This document shows, in pieces, positions 16,238-25,224 of a stretch of DNA of 64,000 nucleotides; position 1 is the first letter of the stretch, and each line of letters opens with the position of its first letter. The DNA is from Lederbergia citri (lineage in GTDB: Bacteria; Bacillota; Bacilli; Bacillales; Bacillaceae_C). A program made the translations under genes and the position numbers. The stretch covers positions 788,342-852,341 of the forward strand of contig NZ_JAGYPG010000001.1 of assembly GCF_018343625.1 (NCBI RefSeq), given 5' to 3'. Below the pieces are notes generated by a model, which was given only the letters and a program-made list of their open reading frames with translations, did not search any database and was not told the DNA's origin.

Positions 16238-17247
16238 ATTGCAACAGATCCTTTTAAATCTAATTCCTCTGCGAAATGACATGCCACTTGATGACCAGGA
16301 GTGACCTCATTGAACGATGGTGCTTGAACTTTACATATTTCTTGGGCATAAGGGCATCTTGGATGAAAATAACATCCCGATGGAGGATTAGCTGGATTTG
16401 CCACCTCTCCTTTTAAGATAATTCTTTCCTTTTTCAATCTTGGATTTGGAAGCGGCTTTGCTGATAATAACGCTTCTGTATAAGGATGTTTCGGATTAGT
16501 AAATAATTCTTCCGTAGTAGCTGTTTCGACCATTTTTCCGACATACATGACACCAACACGGTCCGAGATATGCTGAATTACTCCAAGATCATGCGAAATA
16601 AACAAATAGCTCAAATTCAATGTTTTTTGTAAGTCTTCCAATAAGTTAATAATTTGCGCCTGTATAGATACATCCAAAGCGGAAACAGCTTCATCGCAAA
16701 CAAGGAATTTCGGATTTGTGGCTAATGCACGGGCGATTCCAATTCTCTGCCTTTGTCCTCCACTAAAGGCATGAGGATATCTTTCTAAATGCTTGCTATT
16801 TAATCCGACAATTTCCATTAAATGCTTAACTTTTTCCCTCAATTCCTCACCTTTTGCCAACTTATTACAAATAAGCGGCTCGCCGATAATATTTAAAACC
16901 GTCATACGTGGATTTAATGAGGAATAAGGATCTTGAAATATTAGCTGCATATCCCTTCTAATATCTCGTAAATGTTTATAGTCCAAGTCCATTACATCAA
17001 CCATTTCATTGTGCCGGTTTTTAAATTTCACCGACCCTTCCGTTGGTTCAATTGCTCTCAATAAGCTTTTTCCTAATGTAGATTTCCCGCATCCGGATTC
17101 ACCTACTAAACCAAATGTTTCTCCTTCTTTCAAATGAAATGAAACATCATCTACTGCCTTTATTTGGCCGACTGTTCTTTTGAAAAACCCTTTTTTAATC
17201 GGAAAATATTTTTTCATCGACTGCACTTCAAGAATAATGTCATCCAT
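16234..17247 (-). CDS. ABC transporter ATP-binding protein, OppF/DppF type
   Basis: Cytoplasmic ATPase subunit that powers uptake. Walker A is GESGCGKST near residue 50, the Q-loop QLIFQDPYSSLNPR, signature FSGGQRQRIGIARAL near residue 158, Walker B FLVCDEAVSALD and switch His in LFISHDLG. The C-terminal oligopeptide-transporter domain is present, with the conserved Cys cluster GCYFHPRCPYAQEIC. 337 residues is normal. Start 17247 has an AGGAGG site. It pairs with the OppD-type gene just upstream. The substrate is set by the binding protein, and clustering with sugar-type enzymes suggests an oligosaccharide or glycoside rather than peptides. Confidence 0.93.
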   Translation of the reverse strand: MDDIILEVQSMKKYFPIKKGFFKRTVGQIKAVDDVSFHLKEGETFGLVGESGCGKSTLGKSLLRAIEPTEGSVKFKNRHNEMVDVMDLDYKHLRDIRRDMQLIFQDPYSSLNPRMTVLNIIGEPLICNKLAKGEELREKVKHLMEIVGLNSKHLERYPHAFSGGQRQRIGIARALATNPKFLVCDEAVSALDVSIQAQIINLLEDLQKTLNLSYLFISHDLGVIQHISDRVGVMYVGKMVETATTEELFTNPKHPYTEALLSAKPLPNPRLKKERIILKGEVANPANPPSGCYFHPRCPYAQEICKVQAPSFNEVTPGHQVACHFAEELDLKGSVAI

Positions 17248-17262
17248 ATTGATAGATGCCTC

Positions 17263-18309
17263 CTATAATTGTTCTTCTGCCAGCACGCATCTGACAAAAT
17301 GGTTTTCTTTTACTTTTACAAGTGGAATATCATCTACATTGCAAACGCCATCTTTTGCAAATTTACACCTAGAGTAAAATCCGCAGCCTTTTGGAAGATT
17401 CATAGGAATAGGTACAGTTCCTTCAATAGACTCAAGTCTTTGATTCTTAAAAGATATTGTAGGGATTGACCGTAATAATCCTTGAGTGTATGGATGAACT
17501 GCGCCAAAGAATAAAGTATCAACATCTGTATATTCTACGACTTTACCTAAATACATCACGGCAACATCGTCAGACATTTCGGCAATGACTCCCAAATCAT
17601 GAGTTATAAAAATGACGGCAGACCCTGATTTTTCTTTTAGATTATTAATTAAATCTAAGACTTGCGCTTGTACTGTCACATCTAATGCTGTAGTCGGTTC
17701 ATCTGCAATGAGAATTGAAGGATTGCAGCAAAGAGCCATTGCAATCATTGCTCTTTGTCTCATTCCCCCCGACAGTTCGTGAGGGTATTGATCGATTCTC
17801 TGCTCTGGATTAGACATTCCTACACTTCTCAGCGTATCGATTGCTATTTTTCTAGCTTCCTTTTCATTATCCGTAACATGGAGCATTATACCTTCCATAA
17901 GCTGATTTCCAATTGTATGTATGGGAGAAAAGGCTTTCATTGGTTCCTGAAAAATCATAGATATTTCTCCACCTCTGATACTCCTTACTTCATCCCCTTT
18001 AGGATGAAGCTTCCCAATGTCAGTGACTGTATTATTTCTACGGCGAAATTTAATTTCTCCTTCCACTTTCCCTGGATATTCCACAATTTGCATAATAGCT
18101 TTCGCTGTAACACTTTTACCGCTGCCGCTTTCTCCAACAATCCCAAGTGTTTTCTTTTTCTTAATTCTTATATCCACACCGTCTACGGCTTGTAATAACC
18201 CTTCATCAAGCTTGAAATTCACCTTTAAATTGTTTGTTTCTAGAATAATTTCGTCATCATGATCAATATTGGAAGGAATATTCGGCACTTTCGTTTCAAT
18301 CGTATCCAA
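17263..18309 (-). CDS. ABC transporter ATP-binding protein, OppD/DppD type
   Basis: Partner ATPase of the transporter. Walker A GESGSGKSVTAKA, Q-loop MIFQEPMKAFSP, signature LSGGMRQRAMIAMAL, Walker B ILIADEPTTALD and H-loop FITHDLG are all intact; the C-terminal Cys-rich segment is GCGFYSRCKFAKDGVC. 348 residues. The start is a TTG at 18309 with AAAGGAGG 8 bp upstream. The gene is 15 bp from each neighbour in the operon. It forms the usual asymmetric pair with the OppF-type protein. Confidence 0.93.
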   Translation of the reverse strand: MDTIETKVPNIPSNIDHDDEIILETNNLKVNFKLDEGLLQAVDGVDIRIKKKKTLGIVGESGSGKSVTAKAIMQIVEYPGKVEGEIKFRRRNNTVTDIGKLHPKGDEVRSIRGGEISMIFQEPMKAFSPIHTIGNQLMEGIMLHVTDNEKEARKIAIDTLRSVGMSNPEQRIDQYPHELSGGMRQRAMIAMALCCNPSILIADEPTTALDVTVQAQVLDLINNLKEKSGSAVIFITHDLGVIAEMSDDVAVMYLGKVVEYTDVDTLFFGAVHPYTQGLLRSIPTISFKNQRLESIEGTVPIPMNLPKGCGFYSRCKFAKDGVCNVDDIPLVKVKENHFVRCVLAEEQL

Positions 18310-18324
18310 TTCTGTATCCTCCTT

Positions 18325-19473
18325 TTATTTATAAGGATCTGCTGCATCCCGCAGGCCATCACCAAGAAAGTTAAAAACGAGTACTGCCACAACGATAAAT
18401 GCAGCTGGCCAAAGTAACCACGGATGATGAGCTAAATTTTCTAATTTTTGTGATTCGCCTAGTAAAACTCCCCAACTTACAACTGGTGGCTGGAGACCTA
18501 ACCCTAGGAAACTCAATGATGTTTCACCTAGAATCGTTGCCGGGATTGAAATGGTGACACTAATGATGATGTAACTTGCAAAAGAAGGAATTAAATGTTT
18601 TGTAATAATCCTCATATTGCTAGCTCCAGCAAGTCTTGCCGCCATTGTAAAATCTTCTTCACGAAGTGATAAAATTTTTCCTCGTACTACACGAGCTAAA
18701 CCGGTCCAACCAATTATTGAAAATATCATAACCATTCCTAAATATATTTTGGAAGGTGACCAGTCGGATGGTAGAGCAGCTGCAAGTGCCATCCATAGAG
18801 GTATGGTCGGAATACAAAGCAATAAATCAATTAAACGTTGAATCACAGTATCTGTGACTCCACCAAAATAACCAGAGATTCCACCTAAAATGATTCCTAG
18901 AATAACTGTCAAAATGATACCGAGAAATGCAAACGATAAAGATATTCTGGAACCGTAAAGTGTTCGAGTGAACAAATCCCTTCCTAACGAATCAGTTCCC
19001 ATTAGAAAAAAAGGAGCATCAGGATCTTTTAATCCAATAATGTGAGTTTTTGTTTTAAATAATCCCCAAAATTTATATTCTTTTCCTTTTACAAAAAAAT
19101 GAATGGGATGTGTTTTAGTCGTATCCTCTGCAAATGTCCGTCTGAATGTTTTCTCATCCATTTCTTGCTTCAAATCATATACAAAGGGCCTCGGGCTAAA
19201 ACCTTTTTCGGGGTGAATGAAATGTAGTTTTTGAGGTGGTGCATATTTATACTCCGAAAAGCGCTCTAGCGGTAAATGCGGACTTAAGAATTCCGAAAAT
19301 GCAGCGATAATAATGAGCAGTGTGAGAACAGGCGCTGAAATAATAGCTAATTTATGCTTTTTAAATTTCCACCACATCAATTTCCATTGGGAGGCAACTT
19401 CGTAATCTTCTTCTATTTTTTTATTGTTTATTGTTATGTCAGGTGTTGTCTTTTTATTAAATACTAGCTTCAT
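18325..19473 (-). CDS. ABC transporter permease, OppC/DppC type
   Basis: Inner-membrane permease with about six transmembrane segments. The first helix (residues 40-62) is followed by a long extracytoplasmic stretch to about residue 170, then the DppC core with GTDSLGRDLFTR and the EAA-loop region (ARLAGASNMRIITKHLIP). 382 residues is longer than typical OppC (about 300) because of the extended external loop; such long forms occur in transporters for plant-type oligosaccharides. ATG at 19473 overlaps the upstream stop (ATGA), so it is coupled to the OppB-type gene. Confidence 0.92.
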   Translation of the reverse strand: MKLVFNKKTTPDITINNKKIEEDYEVASQWKLMWWKFKKHKLAIISAPVLTLLIIIAAFSEFLSPHLPLERFSEYKYAPPQKLHFIHPEKGFSPRPFVYDLKQEMDEKTFRRTFAEDTTKTHPIHFFVKGKEYKFWGLFKTKTHIIGLKDPDAPFFLMGTDSLGRDLFTRTLYGSRISLSFAFLGIILTVILGIILGGISGYFGGVTDTVIQRLIDLLLCIPTIPLWMALAAALPSDWSPSKIYLGMVMIFSIIGWTGLARVVRGKILSLREEDFTMAARLAGASNMRIITKHLIPSFASYIIISVTISIPATILGETSLSFLGLGLQPPVVSWGVLLGESQKLENLAHHPWLLWPAAFIVVAVLVFNFLGDGLRDAADPYK

Positions 19474-20468
19474 TCCTGTACACCCCCAAACCTAATCCTA
19501 GGATCTATCCATGCTAGCAAAATATCAGAAATTAACGTTCCGATAACGGTTAAGACACTTAATATGAATATAAAACTCCCAGCCAGATACATATCTTGAG
19601 TCATTAATGCATCTAACAGCATTGGTCCAGTTGTTGGTAAATTAAGTACGATAGATACGATTGCTTCACCGGATATGATAGCTGGCAACGTCCAACCGAT
19701 CGTACTGATCAATGGATTAATCGCCATTCTCACAGGATATTTGAATAAAAGTTTCCCCTCTTTTAATCCTTTAGCACGTGCAGTGATAACATATTGTTTT
19801 TGTAATTCGTCCAATAGCATTCCACGCATTACTCTTATTAATCCAGCTGTTCCAGCTGTTCCGATAATCAGAATAGGTACCCAAATTCTTTGCAGCATAT
19901 CCAAGAATTTCGCTATACTCCATGGTGCCGATACGTATTCAGGCGAAAATAATCCCGTTATGGCTACACCTGTATTTACAAAAACTGTGTAAACCACAAC
20001 AAGTGCTATCAAAAAGTTAGGCAAAGCAAGTCCAATAAATCCTATGAACGTAAATACGTAGTCCAAAATGGAATATTGACGAACAGCCGAATATATGCCA
20101 ATTGGAATGGCGATAATCCATGTAAAAATGAGAGTCATGATTGAAATAACAATGGTTAATCCGAGCCGTTCCCCAATAACATCTGCAACCGGTTCATTCC
20201 AAGTAAACGAACGACCAAAATCACCATGTAGGACGATGTTTTTTATCCATATAAAATATTGAGCATATATCGGTTGATCTAAGCCATACTGACGTTTTAA
20301 ACTAATGACGGTACCTTCGGATACTTTAGTACCTGATAACTCCAATTGATTAATATAAGTAGTTAAATAATCGCCTGGTGGTAATTGAATGAGTGCAAAG
20401 GAGATGATACTGATGGCGATCAGTAAAGGAATTAATTGTAAAAGTCTTTGCCCAATATATGTAAGCAT
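19470..20468 (-). CDS. ABC transporter permease, OppB/DppB type
   Basis: First permease of the transporter, 332 residues and about six membrane helices. The N-terminal MLTYIGQRLLQLIPLLIAIS and the segment LRRQYGLD-like LKRQYGLDQPIYAQY are typical of OppB. The EAA loop is seen as ITARAKGLKEGKLLFKYPV. Start ATG 20468 follows AAAGGAG. It lies 85 bp after the binding-protein gene, and that gap carries a stem-loop that would lower permease expression relative to the binding protein. Confidence 0.93.
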   Translation of the reverse strand: MLTYIGQRLLQLIPLLIAISIISFALIQLPPGDYLTTYINQLELSGTKVSEGTVISLKRQYGLDQPIYAQYFIWIKNIVLHGDFGRSFTWNEPVADVIGERLGLTIVISIMTLIFTWIIAIPIGIYSAVRQYSILDYVFTFIGFIGLALPNFLIALVVVYTVFVNTGVAITGLFSPEYVSAPWSIAKFLDMLQRIWVPILIIGTAGTAGLIRVMRGMLLDELQKQYVITARAKGLKEGKLLFKYPVRMAINPLISTIGWTLPAIISGEAIVSIVLNLPTTGPMLLDALMTQDMYLAGSFIFILSVLTVIGTLISDILLAWIDPRIRFGGVQE

Positions 20469-20503
20469 CTTTGAATCTCCTTTATTTACGAATTTTTAAG
20501 GAA

Positions 20504-20539
20504 AAACTTAGGCAGCAATTTAACATACTACCTAAGTTT
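20504..20539 (-). terminator. Intra-operon attenuating stem-loop after the binding-protein gene
   Basis: AAACTTAGG / CCTAAGTTT is a perfect 9-bp stem with an 18-base loop and is followed on the minus strand by TTTTTCC. It lies between the binding-protein gene and the permease gene, the usual position of a partial terminator that gives more binding protein than membrane subunits. Confidence 0.65.
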
Positions 20540-20553
20540 ATTAGTTTTACCTG

Positions 20554-22497
20554 TTATTCTTTAAAATACATTTGTTCTCCAGCAAAGTTAATGCTGATTG
20601 CGGTTCCTTTGTCTGTAATATTCCCTAGCTTGGAATTGACAATTAATGGCTGTTTCACATGCTCAATATGAACAAAGTAATAAATATTTTCATGCATTTT
20701 TTCTCTCAACGTATCCATTATTTTGACTGCCTCTTCAGGTGGGCTAACATTCATCTTATTCATTAATCGGTAGAATTCTTTAACGTCTTCTGGCGGCTCT
20801 TCACCTTTTTCTCCACCTGAATTCCACCAAGCATTCCAAAGGTTGCCCCAGAATCCTTGCCCCCAGTCCTGCATGTAGTAAAGTGGGGTATGTGTCCAAA
20901 TAATTGTTGCTTGGAGCTCATTCGCAGCATTTCTTGTTCCCCATAATGCTGAATCCAATGTTTTTACTGTTACATGGATTCCAATTTCCTTCCACATCTC
21001 TGTAAGCAATTCAGCTAATGGAACAATATCTGGAGCTGCTGCTTGAACTTCAAATGGAATTGTAAATCGTTTCCCGTCCGGTCCTTTACGGAAGCCATCG
21101 GAACCTTTTTCCATTCCCATCTCATCTAATAAAGCATTCGCTTTATCTAAATCGAGGGTACTATCGATAACTGTGGATGGTTCGGCAAAGCCATAATAGA
21201 GAGTGTCGATAATCTCATCACGGTCGATGGCATAGTTTAGTGCTTTTCTAAAGCGCACATCATTGACCACTTTACGCCAATTTTCATTATCATAAGTTAA
21301 ATTCAACATGACATCAGTTGGAGTTAAGTGCATATTTGCTAGTAACGCTTCATATCCACCTTTTTCCGCGTTTTCTCTATAAACAGGCATTTTGGACAAT
21401 GCTGTTGCTTCTCGGTTAAAGTCTACTTCCCCAGCAATGATTTTCAATCCTGTCATTTCGATGTCTTGGACAATAGCACTTTTTACCATATCAATGTATG
21501 GCAACTGATTTCCTTCTGCATCAACTTTAAAATAATATGGATTTCTTTCGTATAATCCATATGTTTTTGTCATTTCTTTGAGCTTCCACGGATATAAAAC
21601 TGGAAAACCGACTGCGTTCGGATGGCTCATTTCTCTTTCAGTTATATCCATATAGTTAAATAGATTCACCCAGCTAACTTCTTGATCTTCTTCAAATTTA
21701 TGATCGGAAATTAATTTCTTTAAATCATTTGGATCTGCATAATCTTTATGGAACTGCTTAAGATAATGAGCTGGCTTGAGAAGATCAGCATACCCTCTCC
21801 AGTTTTGTATCGCTAAGCTAATTGGAAATCCACCATTTGGTTCATCGAAAGATATTTTAAACGTGTAATCATCAATAATTTCCAGTTTTAATGGTGAGCC
21901 TTCAACATTTCCACCTGAATGGAGCCAAGCAGGTAAAATTGGCACCAATTCTTTATTAAGTTGGAAATCCTCAATTGCAAACCTAACATCTTCTGTTGTG
22001 ACAGGCTCTCCATCAGACCATTTAAGTCCTTCTCTCATATAAAACGTAAATTCTTTTTGATCATCTGATACTTCATAATCTTTCAACACATTTCCAGTTA
22101 CTTCTTCTCCTAGAATTCCCGGGGTGTTCAACAAAGGTTCATTGCTCATTACAAAAAAGTCTGGGTCCCATGTAGGAGATTGAGCAACAGTATTTAAAGT
22201 ACCTCCATACTTCCCGATTTCGAACTTAAGATACTCAGGAGGCATTTCATTTGGGAGTTTAGGTTCCTTTGGTAGCCTATCCTTCACATCCGGTAAATCC
22301 ATGCCATCTAGAATTGGAGATTGATGAAATTCCTTTATTTCAGAGACATCGACTACTTCTGGTTGAGACTTTCCATTTCCATCGGGATTTTCTTTCTGTG
22401 GGTCATTGGAGGTCTGGTTACTTTTCGACGAACAGCCAACGATTATCAGCGAAAAAATGATAATCAAAATAAAGCTTAGTTTAATAGATGACCGCAT
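20554..22497 (-). CDS. Extracellular solute-binding lipoprotein, family 5 (DppA/OppA type), large form
   Basis: Cell-surface lipoprotein that captures the substrate for the ABC transporter. Residues 1-22 are a lipoprotein signal with lipobox IIVGC (Cys22), followed by a Ser/Asn/Gln-rich linker. The family-5 core begins near residue 100 (YGGTLNTVAQSPTWDPD) and contains WSDGEPVTTEDVRFAIED, the standard motif of the family, and VRFRKALNYAIDRDEI. At 647 residues it is about 100 longer than peptide-binding OppA proteins, a size seen in carbohydrate-binding members. It is second in operon A after the sulfatase-like gene. Confidence 0.92.
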   Translation of the reverse strand: MRSSIKLSFILIIIFSLIIVGCSSKSNQTSNDPQKENPDGNGKSQPEVVDVSEIKEFHQSPILDGMDLPDVKDRLPKEPKLPNEMPPEYLKFEIGKYGGTLNTVAQSPTWDPDFFVMSNEPLLNTPGILGEEVTGNVLKDYEVSDDQKEFTFYMREGLKWSDGEPVTTEDVRFAIEDFQLNKELVPILPAWLHSGGNVEGSPLKLEIIDDYTFKISFDEPNGGFPISLAIQNWRGYADLLKPAHYLKQFHKDYADPNDLKKLISDHKFEEDQEVSWVNLFNYMDITEREMSHPNAVGFPVLYPWKLKEMTKTYGLYERNPYYFKVDAEGNQLPYIDMVKSAIVQDIEMTGLKIIAGEVDFNREATALSKMPVYRENAEKGGYEALLANMHLTPTDVMLNLTYDNENWRKVVNDVRFRKALNYAIDRDEIIDTLYYGFAEPSTVIDSTLDLDKANALLDEMGMEKGSDGFRKGPDGKRFTIPFEVQAAAPDIVPLAELLTEMWKEIGIHVTVKTLDSALWGTRNAANELQATIIWTHTPLYYMQDWGQGFWGNLWNAWWNSGGEKGEEPPEDVKEFYRLMNKMNVSPPEEAVKIMDTLREKMHENIYYFVHIEHVKQPLIVNSKLGNITDKGTAISINFAGEQMYFKE

Positions 22498-22523
22498 AAA
22501 TTTTCCCCCTATTTTTATTATTG

Positions 22524-22538
22524 AACAATTGAATTGTT
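22524..22538. promoter_or_regulatory. Palindrome in front of the binding-protein gene
   Basis: AACAATT-G-AATTGTT is a perfect 7+7 palindrome about 26 bp upstream of the binding-protein start and 71 bp after the stop of the sulfatase-like gene. It could be an operator for an internal promoter, or simply a short mRNA hairpin. The AT-rich arms make chance occurrence possible. Confidence 0.3.
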
Positions 22539-22609
22539 TCGAATATTAAGTCAATATTTTATGTAATCCCTCCTCTTTTTAATCGAAATTTCTTCAAATT
22601 CCTGGCTAT

Positions 22610-23992
22610 TTATGCTCTCCTTGTTGCAAAATCAATTATTTCTCTTTTAGGATGAGCTTTCCATTCATCCCATGTTAAGCCATATTCGCCTAGAACTTTT
22701 TCAATCCTACGTTTAAATGGCAAGCCTTGCTTTTTTAACACAGATTGCATCGGATCTTCACGGGATTGAAGTTTGTCTTTGACCCAGTTTGTTAATTGTT
22801 CATGGAAAGCAGATGCTTGTTCCGATAGATTGTTGATTAGATTATTTTCCTCATTAGGATCTTCAATTAAGCTATAAAGCTCAGCTGGAGGTCTTGTAAA
22901 TGGACCAGAATCATATGTTTCGATATATTTGTAATGTTTTGTGCGAATCCCTCGCGCCGCTTGCCATGCACATTCACTTAAAAAAATTTCACTATGGTGA
23001 ACAGAATCATTACCATTAATTAATGGGAAAAGGCTTTTTCCATCTAATCCAGATGGTATTTCAAGATTAAGAGCCTCAAGTATAGTCGGCATAAGATCTG
23101 CATGTTGCACTAAACTTCGAATCCTTTTTCCGGATGGAATATTATTTGGCCACCTGATGATTAATGGAATATGGACAGTTTGATCATATAAACCGCAATG
23201 GTCCCAAAATATATCGTGTTCCGTTAAGCTTTCTCCATGATCACCAAACAAGACTAGCAACGTTTCATCTATTATGCCTAGCTCATCGAGATACATATCT
23301 AATTCCTTTAATAAATCGTCTAAATATCTAATTTCTGCATCGTATAATGCATTAACATAGTTTGTATCTGTAATATTTCCAAGTAAATCATAATGGTGAT
23401 ATTTAAAAAATGGGTAAGCAGGATGATTAAATGCTCTTTCCATGCTTTTATTATTAGGATCGAATTGATATTTATTAGAGTTGTAAAATGCTGGGATATA
23501 TTCTTTAGGTGGTAAATAAGGGGTATGGGGATCCCAATAATGAAGAAATAGAAAGAAATCCTTATCTTTATGCTCTTTAAGCCATGGCTTTGCAAGACCG
23601 TTGATGGTTTTCCCATCAATCCATCGTGTTTTACCTACAGTGTTGATATAATATTGATAGCCTCTTGCAAACCATTCTTTCAAATTGTATAAATTGTCAA
23701 CTGCAGCAGTAGTGTAGCCTGCATTTCGTAAAATAGTCGGCAACCACTCTATTTCTTTTGTTAAGTAATTCAATGAAGAACCATGTGATACGACTCCAGT
23801 TGTAAGTCCGACCTTGCCTGTAAAAATGCTCGTATGCGCCACCTCGGTAGGAATATCTGATGCGAAAGCGCTTTCAAAAAGCGCACCTTGCTCCGCGATT
23901 TTATCCATATACGGACTTGTAGGTAGATGATACCCGTAACAACCGAGCCTATTTGCTCTTAATGTATCTAATGATATAAAGATGATTTTCAT
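22610..23992 (-). CDS. Sulfatase-like hydrolase of the alkaline phosphatase superfamily, Thr at the nucleophile position (second)
   Basis: 460 residues, same superfamily as the enzyme at 8877-10274 but clearly divergent. Metal-site segments: ISLDTLRANRLGCYGY, YWDPHTPYLPP and FGDHGESLTEHD. The sulfatase signature is replaced by TEVAHTSIFTG, with Thr49 where Cys or Ser would be converted to formylglycine and His53 instead of Arg. This argues for direct Thr catalysis as in phosphodiesterases. No signal peptide is visible, so the substrate is probably imported first. It is the first gene of operon A, with GGGGG before the ATG, a promoter 30 bp upstream and a cre-like site inside its 5' coding part. 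Confidence 0.85.
   Translation of the reverse strand: MKIIFISLDTLRANRLGCYGYHLPTSPYMDKIAEQGALFESAFASDIPTEVAHTSIFTGKVGLTTGVVSHGSSLNYLTKEIEWLPTILRNAGYTTAAVDNLYNLKEWFARGYQYYINTVGKTRWIDGKTINGLAKPWLKEHKDKDFFLFLHYWDPHTPYLPPKEYIPAFYNSNKYQFDPNNKSMERAFNHPAYPFFKYHHYDLLGNITDTNYVNALYDAEIRYLDDLLKELDMYLDELGIIDETLLVLFGDHGESLTEHDIFWDHCGLYDQTVHIPLIIRWPNNIPSGKRIRSLVQHADLMPTILEALNLEIPSGLDGKSLFPLINGNDSVHHSEIFLSECAWQAARGIRTKHYKYIETYDSGPFTRPPAELYSLIEDPNEENNLINNLSEQASAFHEQLTNWVKDKLQSREDPMQSVLKKQGLPFKRRIEKVLGEYGLTWDEWKAHPKREIIDFATRRA
23863..23876. promoter_or_regulatory. cre-like site inside the start of the second sulfatase-like gene
   Basis: CGAAAGCGCTTTCA contains the perfect palindrome GAAAGCGCTTTC and fits the cre consensus at 13 of 14 positions. 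It lies about 120 bp inside the first gene of operon A. Roadblock-type cre sites within early coding sequence are known for Bacillus catabolic operons. Confidence 0.6.
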
Positions 23993-24013
23993 TGTAGCCC
24001 CCTAAGCAAGTGA

Positions 24014-24048
24014 AACAGAATTATAATAACTCTGTTACATTAAGTTAA
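24014..24048 (-). promoter_or_regulatory. Promoter of operon A with an inverted repeat over the -10
   Basis: On the minus strand -35 TTAACT (24043-24048) and -10 TATAAT (24020-24025) are exactly 17 bp apart, about 30 bp before the first start codon. The arms AACAGA (24014-24019) and TCTGTT (24031-24036) flank the -10, so a repressor bound there would block RNA polymerase. Confidence 0.6.
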
Positions 24049-24259
24049 GTATCATTTTACTTTCTAAAAATTCTCAATTCATGGTCAATAAGGACATTTT
24101 CATGGTGTATCTGGCCAAATTTTGGATATGTTTCCGATTATCTTTATATGTGAATGTTTTTTGAATCTAAATAAAAATAAAAGTAAATGAAAAAAGGCAA
24201 AGTCAAAATGACTAAGCCTTACTATGTAAAAGGCGATAACTAAATATAGTTTTCATCTT

Positions 24260-25120
24260 TTACTTTTTTCCTCTTAATATTGGCAATGTACAGCAGCGAA
24301 ATGAACCTCCCGATTTAATAATCTCAGATATATCTACTTCTATTACGTTATATCCTAACGTTTTTAACTTTTTATTCACATTTTTATTAATTGGTAAACT
24401 AAAAACTCTCTTTTCACCTATGGATAGTACATTCGTTCCAAGTGTAAATTGTTCATCTTCAGAAACTTCTATTAACTGAAATCTCGTCTTTAAAAAATCA
24501 ATAGTGTTTTGATCTAACGCTTCAGGAAAATATAGCGCTTCGTTTGGAGAAAGAATATTAAAAACACAGTCTAAATGAAGATATTTTTCGTCAAATGGAA
24601 TTGGAATAATTTCGTGATCGGGTAAGATTTTTTTCATTTGTTCCACAGCTTTACCGTTTGTACGACTACTAATCCCGATATAGACAGTATTTTTATTGAT
24701 AATAACGTCCCCGCCTTCAATAACTCCTTTTGTTAAGTCCTGAAATAAAATCTCTTTTTCCTGTAAAATTTGTTTTAAAACCTTCTCCTCACCTAATCTA
24801 ATATCATTGGCCATCTCTGCAACAAATAAAGTTGAACCAATTGTAAAACCAATATCTCGAGTAAAAACCTGCTCAGGATATTGCTGGGAAGGAGGTATAA
24901 GAATTACTTCTACACCTTGTTGTTGCAACGACTTTATAAATTCTGTATGCTGCCTAGTGGCAAGTTCAGAATCAATATTTTCATTTTTGTATTGCTTTTG
25001 AGTTTCATTAATAACTTCCTTAATCTTCATGTACTTAGGCTCGCATAAAATCACTTTATGTAATGTTTCGTATTCAGTATCACAAAAAACCCTTAACTGT
25101 TTTTCGAAAGCTAATGCCAT
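24260..25120 (-). CDS. Arginine deiminase/DDAH-superfamily hydrolase (YkgA-like)
   Basis: Guanidino-group-modifying enzyme of the dimethylarginine dimethylaminohydrolase type, possibly releasing citrulline from (methyl)arginine. Expected active-site pieces are present: FTRDIGF near residue 85, VIEGGDV near 130, the catalytic His in LHLDCVFN near 187, and the catalytic Cys in the C-terminal GGSFRCCTLP. The start is set at the ATG at 25120 with GGAGG 7 bp upstream, giving about 286 residues; an earlier in-frame ATG lacks a ribosome site. Gene stands alone between the catabolic locus and the MFS gene. Substrate specificity inside the superfamily is not clear. Confidence 0.82.
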   Translation of the reverse strand: MALAFEKQLRVFCDTEYETLHKVILCEPKYMKIKEVINETQKQYKNENIDSELATRQHTEFIKSLQQQGVEVILIPPSQQYPEQVFTRDIGFTIGSTLFVAEMANDIRLGEEKVLKQILQEKEILFQDLTKGVIEGGDVIINKNTVYIGISSRTNGKAVEQMKKILPDHEIIPIPFDEKYLHLDCVFNILSPNEALYFPEALDQNTIDFLKTRFQLIEVSEDEQFTLGTNVLSIGEKRVFSLPINKNVNKKLKTLGYNVIEVDISEIIKSGGSFRCCTLPILRGKK

Positions 25121-25224
25121 TTGAGATCCTCCAAATAGTTTTATTTTATGTTTACCCAACACGTATGTCATATTCCCTGCATAACAACGTATCTAAACAA
25201 AAAAATTGTTTTAAAACAAAAAAA

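Noticed and set aside
8877..23992. Reading the locus as a sulfated-polysaccharide degradation cluster
   Set aside because: Neither hydrolase has the formylglycine motif or a signal peptide, and no maturase or polysaccharide lyase/glycosidase gene is present, so I leave the ester type open.
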